NCBI GenBank assembly: GCA_002778195.1
Contig: PCDI01000015.1
Coordinates: forward strand, 366,366-430,365
Reading direction: 5' to 3'
Origin: Raffaelea ambrosiae
Taxonomy: Eukaryota > Ascomycota > Sordariomycetes > Ophiostomatales > Ophiostomataceae
Length of the DNA: 64,000 nucleotides
Shown here: positions 36,101 to 44,023 of the stretch, piece by piece
Layout of the letters: every line of letters begins with the position of its first letter
How positions within the stretch are numbered: position 1 is the stretch's first letter
Program-made: the position numbers and the translations under genes
The notes under the pieces: model-generated
Seen by the model: the letters and a program-made list of their open reading frames with translations, nothing else
The model's database searches: none
Told to the model about the DNA's origin: nothing

Positions 36101-36697
36101 GCTGGAGCAGGCGGTGTCGACGGTGACGGAGGGGCCCCGCAGGTCGAAAAAGTATGAAATCCGGTTGGCCAGGATGCTCTTGGCCAGACCGGTGGCGGCA
36201 TAGGTGGGCAGGCTGTCGGTGTCGCGCATCTGGATGTCATTGTAGTCGGCGGTCATGGAGCCGACGTGGACGGAGGTCAGGGTGGAGGCCATGCGCTCGA
36301 GCGGCCAGCCGGCGGCCTCGGCGGACTCATACACGGTCTCGAGGAGGAGCCGCTGCTGGGGGTCAATGGCATGGGCCTCTTTGGGGCTGATGCGGAAGAA
36401 GCGGGCATCAAAGTGACGGACATCTTCTTCCAGGAGGTAGGAAACATTCTCGACGTCGGTGCGGCCATGAGTCTCGCCGTTGTGGTGGTAGAAGCCGCGG
36501 AGGTTGAGCCGGTCCGGCTTGAACGTCTGGAGGACATCCCGGGGCTCTCTCAACAAGTCCCAGAGCTTGGACGGGCTGCTGGCTGAGCCGGGAAAGCGGC
36601 ATGCCGATCCGACGATGGCAATGGGCTCATTTGGAGGAGGAGGAGGAGGGGGGGGCGGAGGGTGAGGGTGAGGGTGAGACGACGGAGGTGTGGCCAT
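24188..36697 (-). CDS. hybrid highly reducing PKS-NRPS (KS-AT-DH-MT-psiKR/ER0-KR-ACP-C-A-T-R*)
   Basis: Iterative megasynthase of 4,169 residues in one uninterrupted exon, a normal size for fungal PKS-NRPS. KS about 23-455 (DTACSSS, Cys197; His334, His382). AT about 585-890 (GHSSG, Ser682). DH about 995-1300 (HxxxGxxxxP at His1027; DxxxQ at Asp1225). C-methyltransferase about 1400-1690 (EVGAGTGG). A psi-KR/ER0 region about 1700-2195 lacks an enoyl-reductase cofactor motif. KR about 2200-2400 (GxxGxxG; Ser2339, Tyr2352). ACP with Ser2540. After a Ser/Thr/Pro/Ala linker come C about 2708-3140 (HHIIMDG), A about 3185-3710 (TSGSTGTPKG, YKTGD), T with Ser3760, and a reductase-like domain about 3845-4150. 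In the last, TGATNFLG has Asn for Gly and GFTSSK has Phe4000 for Tyr. Predicted product: a methylated polyketide-aminoacyl compound, probably a tetramic acid. The ATG has a good context (aaccATGg); an oligo-Pro run follows it. Confidence 0.96.
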   Translation of the reverse strand: MATPPSSHPHPHPPPPPPPPPPNEPIAIVGSACRFPGSASSPSKLWDLLREPRDVLQTFKPDRLNLRGFYHHNGETHGRTDVENVSYLLEEDVRHFDARFFRISPKEAHAIDPQQRLLLETVYESAEAAGWPLERMASTLTSVHVGSMTADYNDIQMRDTDSLPTYAATGLAKSILANRISYFFDLRGPSVTVDTACSSSLVALHQAVQGLRNGEADQAIVAGVNLLLDPSMYLSESTMHMLSRDSRCRMWDRAANGYGRGEGCASVVLKPLSRAVADGDHIECIVRETAINSDGRTGGITMPSSEAQTALIRETYRRAGLDAVADGCQYFECHGTGTQAGDPVEARAIANAFFPVTFPQQQQPFQRSFPLYCGSVKTVIGHLEGCAGLAGLLKASLALQHRTIPPNMHFSSLSPAVAPFYDHLEVPTAALPWPDTNGQPRRASVNSFGFGGTNAHVILESFDKEEAFTAAQQAQTPLLQQQQQHQTNAPGASLPRLFVFSANSAASLRSTLSQFANYLAHHQNVDLDALSTVLHRRRSALAFRWPIVASNQRALLEALEEKAAKPANDQFGIRAVDTPKQQNSRILGVFTGQGAQWPAMGRALLQCSPRFRASLAACEQVLATLPVNPPTWSLIDELTAGPETSRVGQAQFAQPLCTAIQIALVDVLREAGVRFESVVGHSSGEIGAAYAAGVLTDVRSAMGISYYRGLVAHLACGKAGQRGGMMAAGLSYDKAAEFCAQPVFRGRISVAASNSPSSVTLSGDADAIAEAQQVLDTQKTFARVLRVDTAYHSEHMLRCEETYRAYLEKLDIQVQEPQPDCRWYSSVYPRGTTTTTAGLLQLVQGGQYWIDNMTRPVLFSQTLEWALEEAAAANAPFVLGLEVGPHPALKGPVNQTCKASPFVDKTGAGPAGLPYAGCLERGSDDAVALSTALGQIWSYLGTSRVDLGALPSILNFAFPSPRVLKDLPTYAWQHDQVFWHESRASRRHRLDQHAPHELLGRVREACQQVMTWRNFLRLEEIPWLRGHMFQGQVVFPAAGYASMAVQASTLFVQAQEESRDSGEQPRKVRVVEINDMRILKAMVLEEDSAGVEVLFTVKGRPDRDYVEDKDIIKAEFTAYSCSDQRNMYECSEGRLTIHLEEDGASPSPSLFARETLLAGRFGDGDLPALDVERFMTSVGSLGITYEGAFRTLQSIERARGHAIASASWGVGELGRGHILHPAVLDVAFQAGFATFLSTAEGAMGTTYLPAGVRSVVVELTQLEEAAIGDRFSQEPTIRVESQLVGPGDTPFVEVDIDICGPLTTALRSVQVEGLILKAVGEPLPADDRQLFAKTVWDVDVAAIGDGGLPTPAYTPKAYDAHDYIDAVERTALFYLRTLPEQIDDPAEIATFKPQHQALFRAIEAFVSPIRAGQHGILKPEWLHDTRADIDAFARQYPDSVDLALLAAVGNNLPAAVRGQTEILEHMLRDNLLTRIYTEGRGFATCNDYVADFMRHISHKYPRARILEVGAGTGGTTQSVLDAIGEAYVSYTYTDISAGFFEKATERFAQAQNKMEFKILNAEHAPADQGFELGTYDIVVAANVLHATRRLADTMKNVRSLLRPGGFLVAVEVTGSMLREPALMGGLEGWWLGIDDGRFPSPGISAQRWHQVLQQSGFSGVDTIAYDMPHDIARHSCSVFVTQAVDDRLELLRDPLTMLDLVPPPTGPLLIVGGQTLPIAKCAERTQRLLRRWASRTETFIDLDALARVLSSTSAPPIDIANAQVVYLGELDTPVFSKHLSQDKLDGLQQLLASAQNVLWVTSGRRAAHPHANMAIGIGRALAFELPHVRMQFLDFEEGTPLHAETVVQHLLRMICLSAIEGETDGANSILWSHEQEIVVDGDKNLVARVIMDEAANQQYNAGRRRVERPAGSGEVLEIDYTALQPRVMPRLGEPESDGYTTVDVALSTPILVEVDEFMADGDCSVFLSYGKIRDDGEGDSVLVISKRDESVAHVGENNFVHWHARSPILDAQRLSTIACGVLAQLALAQAPKQGTTLIFDPTEAVAYAIQKQMAKHGRSVLMVSTNKDFDKRPGWLAFSPRERRRTIRAKLPKKTAALLRFPHQDAPVNLLGALPESCFVRDIFLPRTMDLKRLLCDAADCDDADCDDWKVQPTPEVTRLDQFGQQKQGRPIPAISVLDWTHREALQVTVPPLHTSDFFRPDRTYLLVGMTGELGQSLCQFMINCGARHIVLASRNPPGGNHENWFDKQVDSNDEMEVKMVKLDVTSREQVQTVVAALRETMPPIAGVANAALVLEDALFVNTTAAAVEKQLGPKVSGTLYLDQVFSESNLDFFLCFSSLGSVFGNAGQSIYHAANMFTTSLVERRRRRGQAGSVIHVGMIVDAGYVARSTRAGANIEKHLTSQFYLPLAEREFHYLILQGVLAGRPSTSPSSLSTNGEVTMGIQPFVDDPDAPARPQWYDDARLSHMILPASSANAQGSALDSTSTKKALQASLEKTASVAEAADIYRQLFCLKLESMMKIPADSVDAASPLASLGLDSLLAVEIRTWLLKDWKLDVPLLRILSQDSVASISATAAGRLAAAGQQRPATPPPEMHDSAATTPQHSPDMDAPVTPSTSTGSGPASPPSLSTTPPGAAEPARHELTEHHIDTPSQAAAATAATEAGPSVASKTRPVPVLTIDSKEEKPIIVRTLPSAQDVAVSGRVERSERMSYAQASMHFLHSFLDDPATFNLVTQYTVEGPLSVSRLQRALDKVVARHDAYRTRFDAEPGALETKQYIATEPSSSSPPRLVYVPHASPARIQAAFDELRRRRWDLARGETFQCVLLSHEDSPKHTLIVGCHHIIMDGISGHIFLNDLDRAYRLLPLDPVSVTYADFSRQQHEDLDGWVSDASQAYWTDHLAGLEKGGAMPLLPLSHRRSRKTRRVYENHAVQKELEEQTDRQMKQTAQRYGVTAMQLYLVALQLLLTQLLDQAADDDNTAPAAPLCIGVADAGRGASGRFGETVGHFTNLLPMSVRIDKDGSLADLVAATMRAVVEGTEHADVPLDVILERQHVQRSITHTPLFQVAFNYRVGNVRHRTLGGCQMELVGYHDARTPYDITLNVSQSTTGKPLLELTSNAYLYTKAATARLLDMYADIVNTLPTVEKSTLLRDLHLLSPSETSTTPGSRGPETDFAWPPTLTGRLEQVTAEFPAATAIKDDTTSLTYKELQARVRDIARDLRHMGVKMGTHVAVLCHPSVDSHAAMLSVLSLQAVYIPLDVTLPARRHLAMIDACKPSVLVFHGPTAPAVEALAEEVQVATLNLVDVKQQSAYVNGMALPPNTEEHAGDYSFILFTSGSTGTPKGIKLGQAGIMNYAASKSQLLGISSGVRVLQQSSPGFDMSIAQAFNAFGHAGTLVVAPLKSRGDPSAIAQLMAREGINFTLATPTEYLMLAQYAADTLRQCASTWRYACSGGEAVSEGLITELQRLDLPLLSLTDCYGPTEISCAATFRQIDIHREATEATEEDDTIVGESSSVGLPLPNTQIYILGPDGQPLSSGQAGEICIGGRGVTQGYLDAALNAGKFVPNPFATEADSKRRWEPALYKTGDKGCLLPDGSLVFLGRMDDQLVKLRGQRIELGEVERAILDTTHGALADVVVTIRGHPELLVAHVVFAKGSQAAESEQQQQALLARLPSELSLPRYMIPSFFVPLDTLPTMPSGKVDRRAIAALSLPARPADDAEAQPLTVPQGELRLLWREVLGGDVAIRADTDFFTVGGSSLLLVRLQNLLKERMGIDMPLHELYQAPSLDRMAALASNERSLVQEDIDWEQETAIPPELLPTVLHPEASSSGLPPRPPSSPNHVRVLLTGATNFLGSEILRVLVADPDVADIHCIAVRAEDRSKIEEMGGGHKVAVYTGSLLSPTLGLSSAEERRLQATTDVIIHAGASGHCLNNYTSVRQANYLSTQFLVGFALPYRIPLHFISSPRVILQSGQCAIPAGAPSLSMAAYPPEGDGSQGFTSSKWASERFLERVVAAQQKRVDKLPVTIHRACSLIGDRAPHDDAMNSVIRYSLLSGTVPHLPNAHGFFDFKDIVAVATDMAEGAKRSTRSEGGAPQGVVFQHHSSNVRVPFSELPQRLEALHGGKYALVSMSEWLQKALELGIEELIVSYLEANVAGAEVLMAPYLGE

Positions 36698-36736
36698 GGT
36701 TGGAGTAAGATTGGTTCACGCGGGCCGGGAGAGAGA

Positions 36737-36751
36737 GGGGGGGGGGGGGGG
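36737..36751. repeat. poly-G run in the PKS-NRPS leader
   Basis: Fifteen guanines (cytosines on the transcribed strand), about 40 nt before the synthase start codon and preceded by GA repeats. Confidence 0.9.
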
Positions 36752-39700
36752 AGGGCGTGAGAGTGAGAACGGAAAACCGAAAAGAGATATGGGAAGGAGG
36801 AGGAGTGAGAATGGAACCAGCCTTACATTCCCCTCTGGTTACAGACGAAGAGAGAGGGCGAGAGGGGGGAGGGACGGGAGAGTGACGGGAAGATAAGAGA
36901 AGGTGGAAGGGAACGGGAGGGACGGGACTGATCTATCTTTTAAGGTGTTGATGATATGGCAGTCTCGGAGAGTGGGCGACAAGGTGTGACGCCAGGTGAG
37001 TGAGTGGGAGTGTGGAAGCTGAGCGAGGCCGAGGTTACATGGGAGCAGCCTGCTCTGCTGCCACAGCTACGGGGGGGGGTGGCAATCAACATCACACAGC
37101 AAGGGCGGTTTGTCTCTTCTCGTTTGTCTGCAACCCATCTGCTATCCCATGGACCACCTGGGCTGTTTTGGGTGCAGAAGGGAGTCGTGAAGCAAATCAA
37201 TACGCTTGGAGCTTCTCTTGCTCCGAGCTTCGGTGCTTTTCGGTTCTTCTTGAGAGGGCTTTGAGGGGAGGGCTCATCTTTCTGCTCGTTTACTTGCAGC
37301 CTGTCTGCAACCTGCTTTCTTGGGTAAGTCTGTTCTGCAGGTTCTTATAAGTCCCTGCAGGTTCGCCTGCAGTCTGCCGCGTCTTTTTTTTCTCTTTCCA
37401 TCCTGCCACACACACTTGCACACACTGACACACACGTTCGCACCCACGCCGGAAGGGCACGCAAGGTACCGGCAAGGTACGAGGCCGCAAGCACGCACAA
37501 GAAGAAGAAGAGAAAAAAAAAGGCATACCACCACTCTGGCCTACGCGAATGGCAGGCTATGCAGGCTAGACGATAGACGAGGCCGGGGCCGGCCTGGCAT
37601 TGGTGGTACTGGGATGCCGGCACACGGAAGAGGATGAGGAGGGGAGGGGCGAGACGAGGCAAAAAGGAAGAAAGGAAGAAAGGAAGCAAACCCGGATGGG
37701 TTTGGTTCAGGGCAAAAAAAAGAAAAGAAAAAAAGAGACGAGGGAATGCAGATGCACCTACACGTGGCGGGGGTCGATACGCCAAATTAGCGTACAGGAT
37801 CGTTAAACTCGGCATGGCGAGATCCAGAGATGCAGCAAGCGGTTCTTATTCCCTCACCTGCAGAGAGACGCATGCCTCCACCTTCCATTGTTCACTCTGT
37901 CTTACCACCCACCCCATACATTCACTCGAACCGTGTTTTTTTTAAGTTCTTTTGTTTTTTTTGTGGCCTTCTAGTGGTGTGCCGGACGCATCTCACACAC
38001 ACACACCCCCTTGCGCAAAGCAGGGACATGCCACACGCATCCATGCCATTCATGCCATCCATGTCGTCCATTTTGTTCACCAATACACGGAACCGCTTGG
38101 CGCATGCAAGGCCCTCCTCGAAAGGAGTCTTTTTGTTTATCGTTGTCGCTGCTCGCCGCATTCCCTCGCCAAGGTGGAAGCGGGAGACAGTGTGTATGTG
38201 GAGGGAACAAGGGAAGTATACATACTACAATCTGCCGTTGCAGCTATTATTGCTCCCTTCTTGTTTCGGCTTTGGCCTGTGCATGGACGGGGCGAGGTAG
38301 CAACGGTCTATCCAAACCCGTTCGTCATGCCACGCCACGCCCGGAGAAAGAGGAGGAGACCCTGATAATACTGCAACTATGCACGCGGGAAGGTGGGGAG
38401 GATGCGAGAAGCGAACTTGCTGCATCGAGGCAAGTATTGCTTTCTCTCTTGTTCTCTCTTTTCCCTTTCCCTTCTTTCTGTTCCCTTCTGTTCCCGGACT
38501 GGGATAGACTGGACGCCTGGGCTGCAACCGTTTTTCCACCTTTCCAATCTGAGCGGGTCACCGAGACTGAGAGAGAGAGAAACAAATCGGCTGCGCCCGC
38601 AGAGACTGAAGGAGAGTCCCGCTGCAACCAGGAGGGACCACCAAAACAAGAAGCGAGCCGGCCTGGCAAGTTCAGAACCTAGCTGGGCCAGTGTCGAGCC
38701 AGTCAACCATATCAGTGTGTGGTGCCGAGCGCGGTCCCCCCAGCTGCTGCAGAGTTGAACGCAGTGGGGTGTAGTCAAGAGGGAAATGATGGAGACTTTT
38801 TCTTCTTCAGCCCACGGTGCTGGAACCCAGAACATGGATGGAGCGGCCTCGCGATTGGCCCAGCGCCCGGATCAGCAGTCAACGGGTCTGTCGCAGAGAG
38901 ATATCAGGGGGAACCCGAGAACCAGTTCACAGGAAACGAGAAAAAGGCCCCGAAGACCCGAGGGAGCCCAAAAAGATCCAAACCAGACAGCCATGCCAGA
39001 CCCGAGAACCAGAGTTGAGGATTCTGGCCGAGGAAAAAAGACGACGATCCAGAGAAAAGACGCAGACATACGCAGACATACGCATACACACACGCACGCC
39101 AAAGAGGACCGCCCTAATGCATCTGCAAGTACAACGACTGCGACATTGCATTGCACCACACAGGACACCAAACTAGCTACTCGTAAAGTCTGCGAGAGAG
39201 TCCAGCCCCCCCCCCCAAAACCGACAGACCACTAGCGTTCCATGCGCTGACAAAAATGGCAAGCAGACCAGAAAGCACCAAGAAAAAGCTCCACCATAAC
39301 AGGCCTTCCGCGGCACACGCGCTCTCTCCATACGGCCGGCCATCCTTGTCCGTTATCAAAAATAGAAAGTCCAGCGCCTTTCATTTGCTTGTTTGCTTGT
39401 TTGCTTGTCATACATGACGACTGCAAGTTGTGGGATCGTGCGAGTATTAGGTTATGGTATCCAAGAGGGAGAGAAAACAGTCGTACCCAAATGTCTCACA
39501 ATGGGATATAGCTGCTACATGCACGCACTAAATGGGTCCCCCAGACAGCCAAGCTGCTCTTAGCGGACAAGCCAAGCGGGGAAGGGGGGTTGAGAATTAA
39601 GAAGTGCGCGGCTACTCCGGCTCTGGGCTGGACAAGATCAAGAGAGAGCGAAGATACTCACTCGTACACCGTCGAGAGAGGACCGGCACGGGCGGAGACA

Positions 39701-40217
39701 GACAAAAGTGGACAGGATGAAATTTCCCAAAGGAGTTCCTGCCGGCTTGGCTGGCCCTTTTGTGGTTCCAGATATACGACGCACATAGGCGGATGATGAT
39801 GCCTGCGCTTCCTAGAGGCCTCTCTACTCTCGAACCTCTTCCCACAGCCTGCCAAGGCGGGAAGCATTTCCTAGGAAGCTGGCCTGTGGTATGATTCTGG
39901 ACAATGGTGTCAGCAGAAGAGTACACAGGTTGCTGGCGTGTCTGCTCTGCGAGTACACCGTAGCAGCAGCTAAAGAAGAAGAAGGTTAGGACAGGATGCA
40001 GGAATGAATACGTCAGGGAGAGGGGACGCTCTTTCGTGCTTTGCTTGCTCGAAAAAAAAAAAAGAAAGTCGTCGGCGCAGAGAATTGGCCGACGCCGGGA
40101 TTCTGTGGACTGACTGCGGTGACAATATCGAATGCCGGTTGCATGAACGGTGTTTGCCGTTGACGACACGGCCAAGAAGCAAACAGAGCGTCCGCGCCAT
40201 GCACGGAGACTCGCATG

Positions 40218-40254
40218 CACACTCACACACACACACACTCTCTCTCTCTCTCTC
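40218..40254. repeat. (CA)n(TC)n compound microsatellite
   Basis: About ten CA units followed by about eight TC units in intergenic DNA. Confidence 0.9.
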
Positions 40255-40528
40255 GCCCGATTTTGGTATGATTTTAGGAAAAAGGCGGTATGGAGGGAAG
40301 GAAACAAGCGAGCGGAACGGTGCCGATTGGCCGCTCTGCTGCGGCGTGTTGCTTGCACTCTTTTTGTTTTCCATGGGGGTGTCCAGTTTCTCTTTTTTCT
40401 TTTTTTTTCTCTTTTTTTTTCAGTGTGCTTGTCTGCTCACTAGCAAACGGGCACTACGCCGTTCTTAGCACAAACTTTGGGGCCAGAGGTGGGCAACCAA
40501 CTCGAGTGGTTCGCTCCGTTCATGTGGG

Positions 40529-40567
40529 CATCTGTTGTGGACATCTGTTGTGGACATCTGTTGTGGA
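40529..40567. repeat. three perfect 13-bp direct repeats
   Basis: The unit CATCTGTTGTGGA is repeated three times head to tail. No gene overlaps it. Confidence 0.95.
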
Positions 40568-41089
40568 CAGCTCCGACAAGCTTGACAGAAACAGCTCCAA
40601 GCCCACACACAGGCTTAAGACGGGCGATAAGGAGAGGGGGGGGGAGGGTCTTCCCGTCCTTCCCTTCTCGCGCCGCTCCTTGGGCCGTTCGTTCGAGTGT
40701 GTTTCCCGTTCTTTTTTTGTGAAGCCGTTCCTTGGGGGGCTCCTTCCCGTTGCGCTGTCTGCCGAGCTGATTTTCTTGGGAAATCCCCGCCGCTTATTTC
40801 ATGCCATTGGCCGATCCCCTCAGCTGTGGCTTGTGTCTCGACAGGCCGGCCACACCGACAGGGCACACCGCTTTGCGAGCTGCACGCGTTCTCAACGCAC
40901 CCTTTTTTCAGCCTCAGTCTAATACGGTGAAAGTAAGCTTTCCGCAGGAGGGGAAACATCCGGCGGGATGCCTGGGCCACACGATTCCCCGCAATACAGC
41001 GGAAGTATTGGAAGGCAAAAGCCGAGAAAAAAAAAAGAAAAAAAGGAAGCAAAAAACACCCGAACTATCTCTCGGCACGTCAGAGATAC

Positions 41090-41116
41090 GTGTGTGTGTG
41101 TGTGTGTGTGTGTGTG
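41090..41116. repeat. (GT)n microsatellite
   Basis: About 13 GT dinucleotides in intergenic DNA. Confidence 0.9.
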
Positions 41117-41561
41117 GCTTGCTAAGGACTAGTTTGGGCCGGCTCTTCTTTGATAAAGCACAAAAAAAAGCCGTTGGCGTCGGAGAGAAGAAAAAGAAAC
41201 CACCGCCCCCAACCACACCTCGGGCCTAGGTCAGCTCAGCTTTTTGATAACCGGTCTCTTCGCCTTCCACAGACTGAGACATGCATACCATACACTGCCA
41301 CCAACAGCTATCCGTAGCCGTTTGTTTCTTTGAAACAGACGAGCCAGGCGAAACAGACGAGACGAAATAGACGAAACGGGCAGGACCAAAGGGAAAAAAG
41401 GTAGTATTCTTGAAAGATGGGTCCGAGTTTGGGGGGACAAATTGGAACAACCAAACAAACATACGTACGGTACGAGTCCAGTACAGAGCCCCAGCAGCAC
41501 AAAACACCCCTTGTCACTGTCTGTGCAGGGTTCAAACAGTCCCGGGCTACCGGGTTGTCGC

Positions 41562-41659
41562 AAAAAAAAATTGGAAAAAAAAAGGAAAAAAAAAATATAG
41601 AAAAAAATATTGAAAAAAATATATGAAAAAAAAAGAAAAAAAAGAAAGAAAAAAAAAAA
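41562..41659. repeat. A-rich low-complexity tract
   Basis: About 98 bases, almost all A with scattered G and T, in intergenic DNA. It resembles a degenerate poly-A tract, but I see no retroelement sequence attached to it. Confidence 0.85.
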
Positions 41660-42961
41660 GCGCGGCTGCTCATGCGACACAGCAGCAGCACAACATTTGC
41701 TTTGCTGCCCGAGAACAGCAGACCGTTGCGGTGAACCATACCCATCTCGACAGGGACATCGCTTCTTCTGTCGTCGTCGTTTTGACGGCCCAACAGGAGG
41801 GGACACTTATTGGAGGAGACACCCCTTCCCAAGACCGAGGTTGGGTTGACCAAAGTACGGAAAACGTGGTGTATTGGACTTTATGGATCCTTGGCACAAA
41901 ACGGTGAGGCCAGGTGGTTGTTCTGGCTTTTTTCTATTTCTTTATTTTATTTCGATGTTGCTTTTGCTTTTGCTTTGGGGGGCCGTAGCGAGTGCTGCCC
42001 TGCCTATCAGACCCTTGACCGCAACATCTCCTCCCCCCGCATACCACCTTGTGAGAGGTTCATGTCTTTGAGTCTCAGGCAGTCCTGGTCGGATGGCCGG
42101 GACTCTTTTCTCTGGCGAGGCAGACGGTGCACCGGGTGGTGAGGACATCTTTCTCTTGTGGCGGGCAAGTTCACGTGGAAGAGTGAGAAATGGGAACGAC
42201 GTAGGGAGGAGGAGACCTGCTCAAAAATGGCGATCTCCTTGGAACAGAATGAAATCAGGAAAAAAAGAGGGGGGGGGGGTGTCCCAGAGGGAGGATGCAG
42301 AAGAGGGGAGAGTGGGTTTGCTCTCTTTTTATCTCTGACTCGCGTTTGTTGCGTCTTGGTGCTGTGTGCGTCTTGGGTAATACGTCTTGTTGTGAACGAG
42401 GAAGCAGAGGGTTTCCACTGCCACCGTTGGACCCGAAAAGGGAACAAAGGGAACCTTGCCACCGCCAGCCCCGTTTCAACGGTCTGGACCGGCTTGTTTG
42501 TTTGTCTTGGGACGCCGATCGGCGGCCACAGGAAGACCCTGGAAGACCTCGGCGGGACAATCATCTGCAGCATGCGTCTGGTGCTGACCCTCCGCTGCCT
42601 AGTGGCCAGCAGCATTGTGGCTTGGCTGCCTCGCCCGATCGTGGTAGGCCTGGTTCCGATGCCGCTGGCAGGAACCGGCCGGTGGTCTCCTGCATGGCCG
42701 TGAGACATGTTCGGCCAGCTGCGAACGACAGCCACGGCAAGTGCTCACCTTTGGTCATGCACGCGCCTGCATGAAGGGATGGGACGGTCTTCCTCGGTGA
42801 AGGCGATGCTATCGAAGCAGGCGCGCCAAGCGCAGGAACTCGACGGATGCATACGCTGCTGGGTATTCTGTGTTGTTCTGTGTGATCTTTTCTTTTTCTT
42901 TTTTTTTTCCACTCGCAATGTGACTGATCGGGGTCCACTCCCAGTCTTCTTGTGGTCTTGT

Positions 42962-42997
42962 GCAGATGCCCGCAGATGCCCGCAGATGCCTGCAGAT
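42962..42997. repeat. 10-bp tandem repeats (GCAGATGCCC)
   Basis: Three full units and a partial fourth, the third with one base change. Intergenic. Confidence 0.85.
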
Positions 42998-43355
42998 ATT
43001 CCTGGACCTTTCTGTCTGACGAGCCAGTCAAAGTCACCCTGTACGACGGGACAAGCCGGAGTACGAAAACTCGCGCAGTCATGGATCGCTGGGCGAATGC
43101 CCACGATGGACCTACCCGTCTGGCTGGAACGGAGAGCCCACATGGCCGTCCGTGCCATGCCAGCGGGTGAAATCAACGAACAAACCTGCCGCGACCGAAT
43201 TCCCGGTCGAGTCTGTATTGCAATCTTGCATCAGGTATATCACAAAACAAATATCATTGTGCAGCTAGCAAGATATAACCATCGGATATATAGTATGCCT
43301 GTTCCTTCCTCTTTTTTGGGGGGGTTTCCCCGGGCAATACCACAGACATCAAACT

Positions 43356-43844
43356 TTAGTCTCCGCGGCAGACAAGCTTGCCGTTGATCGAGGCACAGTC
43401 TAGAGAAGGAAATTAGCAGAGAGAAACTGGGGGGGGGCAGTTGTGCCCGTGGGTTCTTGCCGAATGTCTGAAGACGTACGGCCTTTGATGACCGGCGATT
43501 TGTCCGACGGTCCGGAGTAGTAACGGCAGCTGCTGCCTGGCCTGTGGCCGCAGTTGTTCGGGCAGTTGCAGGCAGAATCTGGGAGGAGGAGGAGAAAAGA
43601 AGAAAGAAAAGAAAAGAAAAAGTCAGCAGTCGGGATCAGACAGAGAGAGCGGCGAACTGTGGGCCAACCCCAATCTTTTTTTTTTTTTTTTTTGGTTTTT
43701 TGGTTTTTTGCACATACTGGGATCCGTGGCAATGTTCACGTCGTCCAAATCGCGAATCCCCGTATGGCCCACGGGGTTGGCCATGCCGTGTCCAGCCAAA
43801 AAGAACACGGCAGCCGCAAGGACGGTGGTGGCTTGGAAGAGCAT
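43356..43844 (-). CDS. small secreted cysteine-rich protein, 89 residues
   Basis: Three exons (43844-43718, 43578-43480, 43399-43356) with donors GTATGT and GTACGT and acceptors CCCAG and TCTAG; a CTAAT branch site precedes the second acceptor. The spliced frame closes exactly to 89 residues plus stop. Residues 1-22 form a signal peptide (hydrophobic core TTVLAAAVFFLAG, cleavage likely after GMA). A 20-residue acidic spacer follows, then a compact domain with six cysteines at 46, 48, 52, 60, 77 and 86, consistent with three disulfides. I do not recognise the family. Size, secretion signal and cysteine content match fungal effector-like or antimicrobial-type small secreted proteins, but the sequence alone proves no activity. 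It is the only supportable gene between the PKS-NRPS and the dynamin gene. Confidence 0.72.
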
Positions 43845-43958
43845 GTCGGGGCAAGTTGGCGGCTTTGTTGGATTTTGTGTGTGTTTGGGACGGATTGTAG
43901 CAGTTGTTGCTGTTGTCGAAGTTCTGGTTTCATTGGCATTCGAATCAATGACGACGAG

Positions 43959-43982
43959 CAGCAGCAGCAGCAGCAGCAGCAG
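43959..43982. repeat. CAG/CTG trinucleotide repeat
   Basis: About eight CAG units (CTG on the transcribed strand) between the TATA element and the ATG of the small secreted protein gene, so probably in its 5' leader. Confidence 0.8.
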
Positions 43983-44017
43983 GGAACAAGACGGCTGTGA
44001 CGATGCGTGGTCGAGTC

Positions 44018-44023
44018 TTTATA
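44018..44023 (-). promoter_or_regulatory. TATA box of the secreted-protein gene
   Basis: TATAAA on the minus strand (within gTATAAAg), 174 nt upstream of the ATG at 43844. Spacing fits a leader of about 100-150 nt. Confidence 0.5.

Larger units (their letters stand above)
36698..43355. other. gene-poor interval upstream of the PKS-NRPS
   Basis: About 6.7 kb with no supportable gene. The part next to the synthase (36698-36960) is pyrimidine-rich on the minus strand and carries a G15 run, so it is the likely leader and promoter. Further out are microsatellites, a 39-bp direct-repeat block at 40529-40567, an A-rich tract at 41562-41659 and 10-bp repeats at 42962-42997. Reading frames of 150-240 codons occur on both strands, but they are Arg/Ser/Cys-rich translations of low-complexity DNA without domains. 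Confidence 0.45.

Noticed and set aside
41520..41555. T-arm-like GGTTCAAAC as part of a tRNA
   Set aside because: No matching acceptor stem, D-arm or anticodon arm at the required distances.
41562..41659. A-rich tract as the tail of a retroelement
   Set aside because: No reverse transcriptase, LTR or target-site duplication could be seen around it.
42007..42735. 242-codon minus frame and overlapping plus frames
   Set aside because: Arg/Ser/Pro-rich, no domain; overlapping frames of similar length on both strands suggest chance openness.
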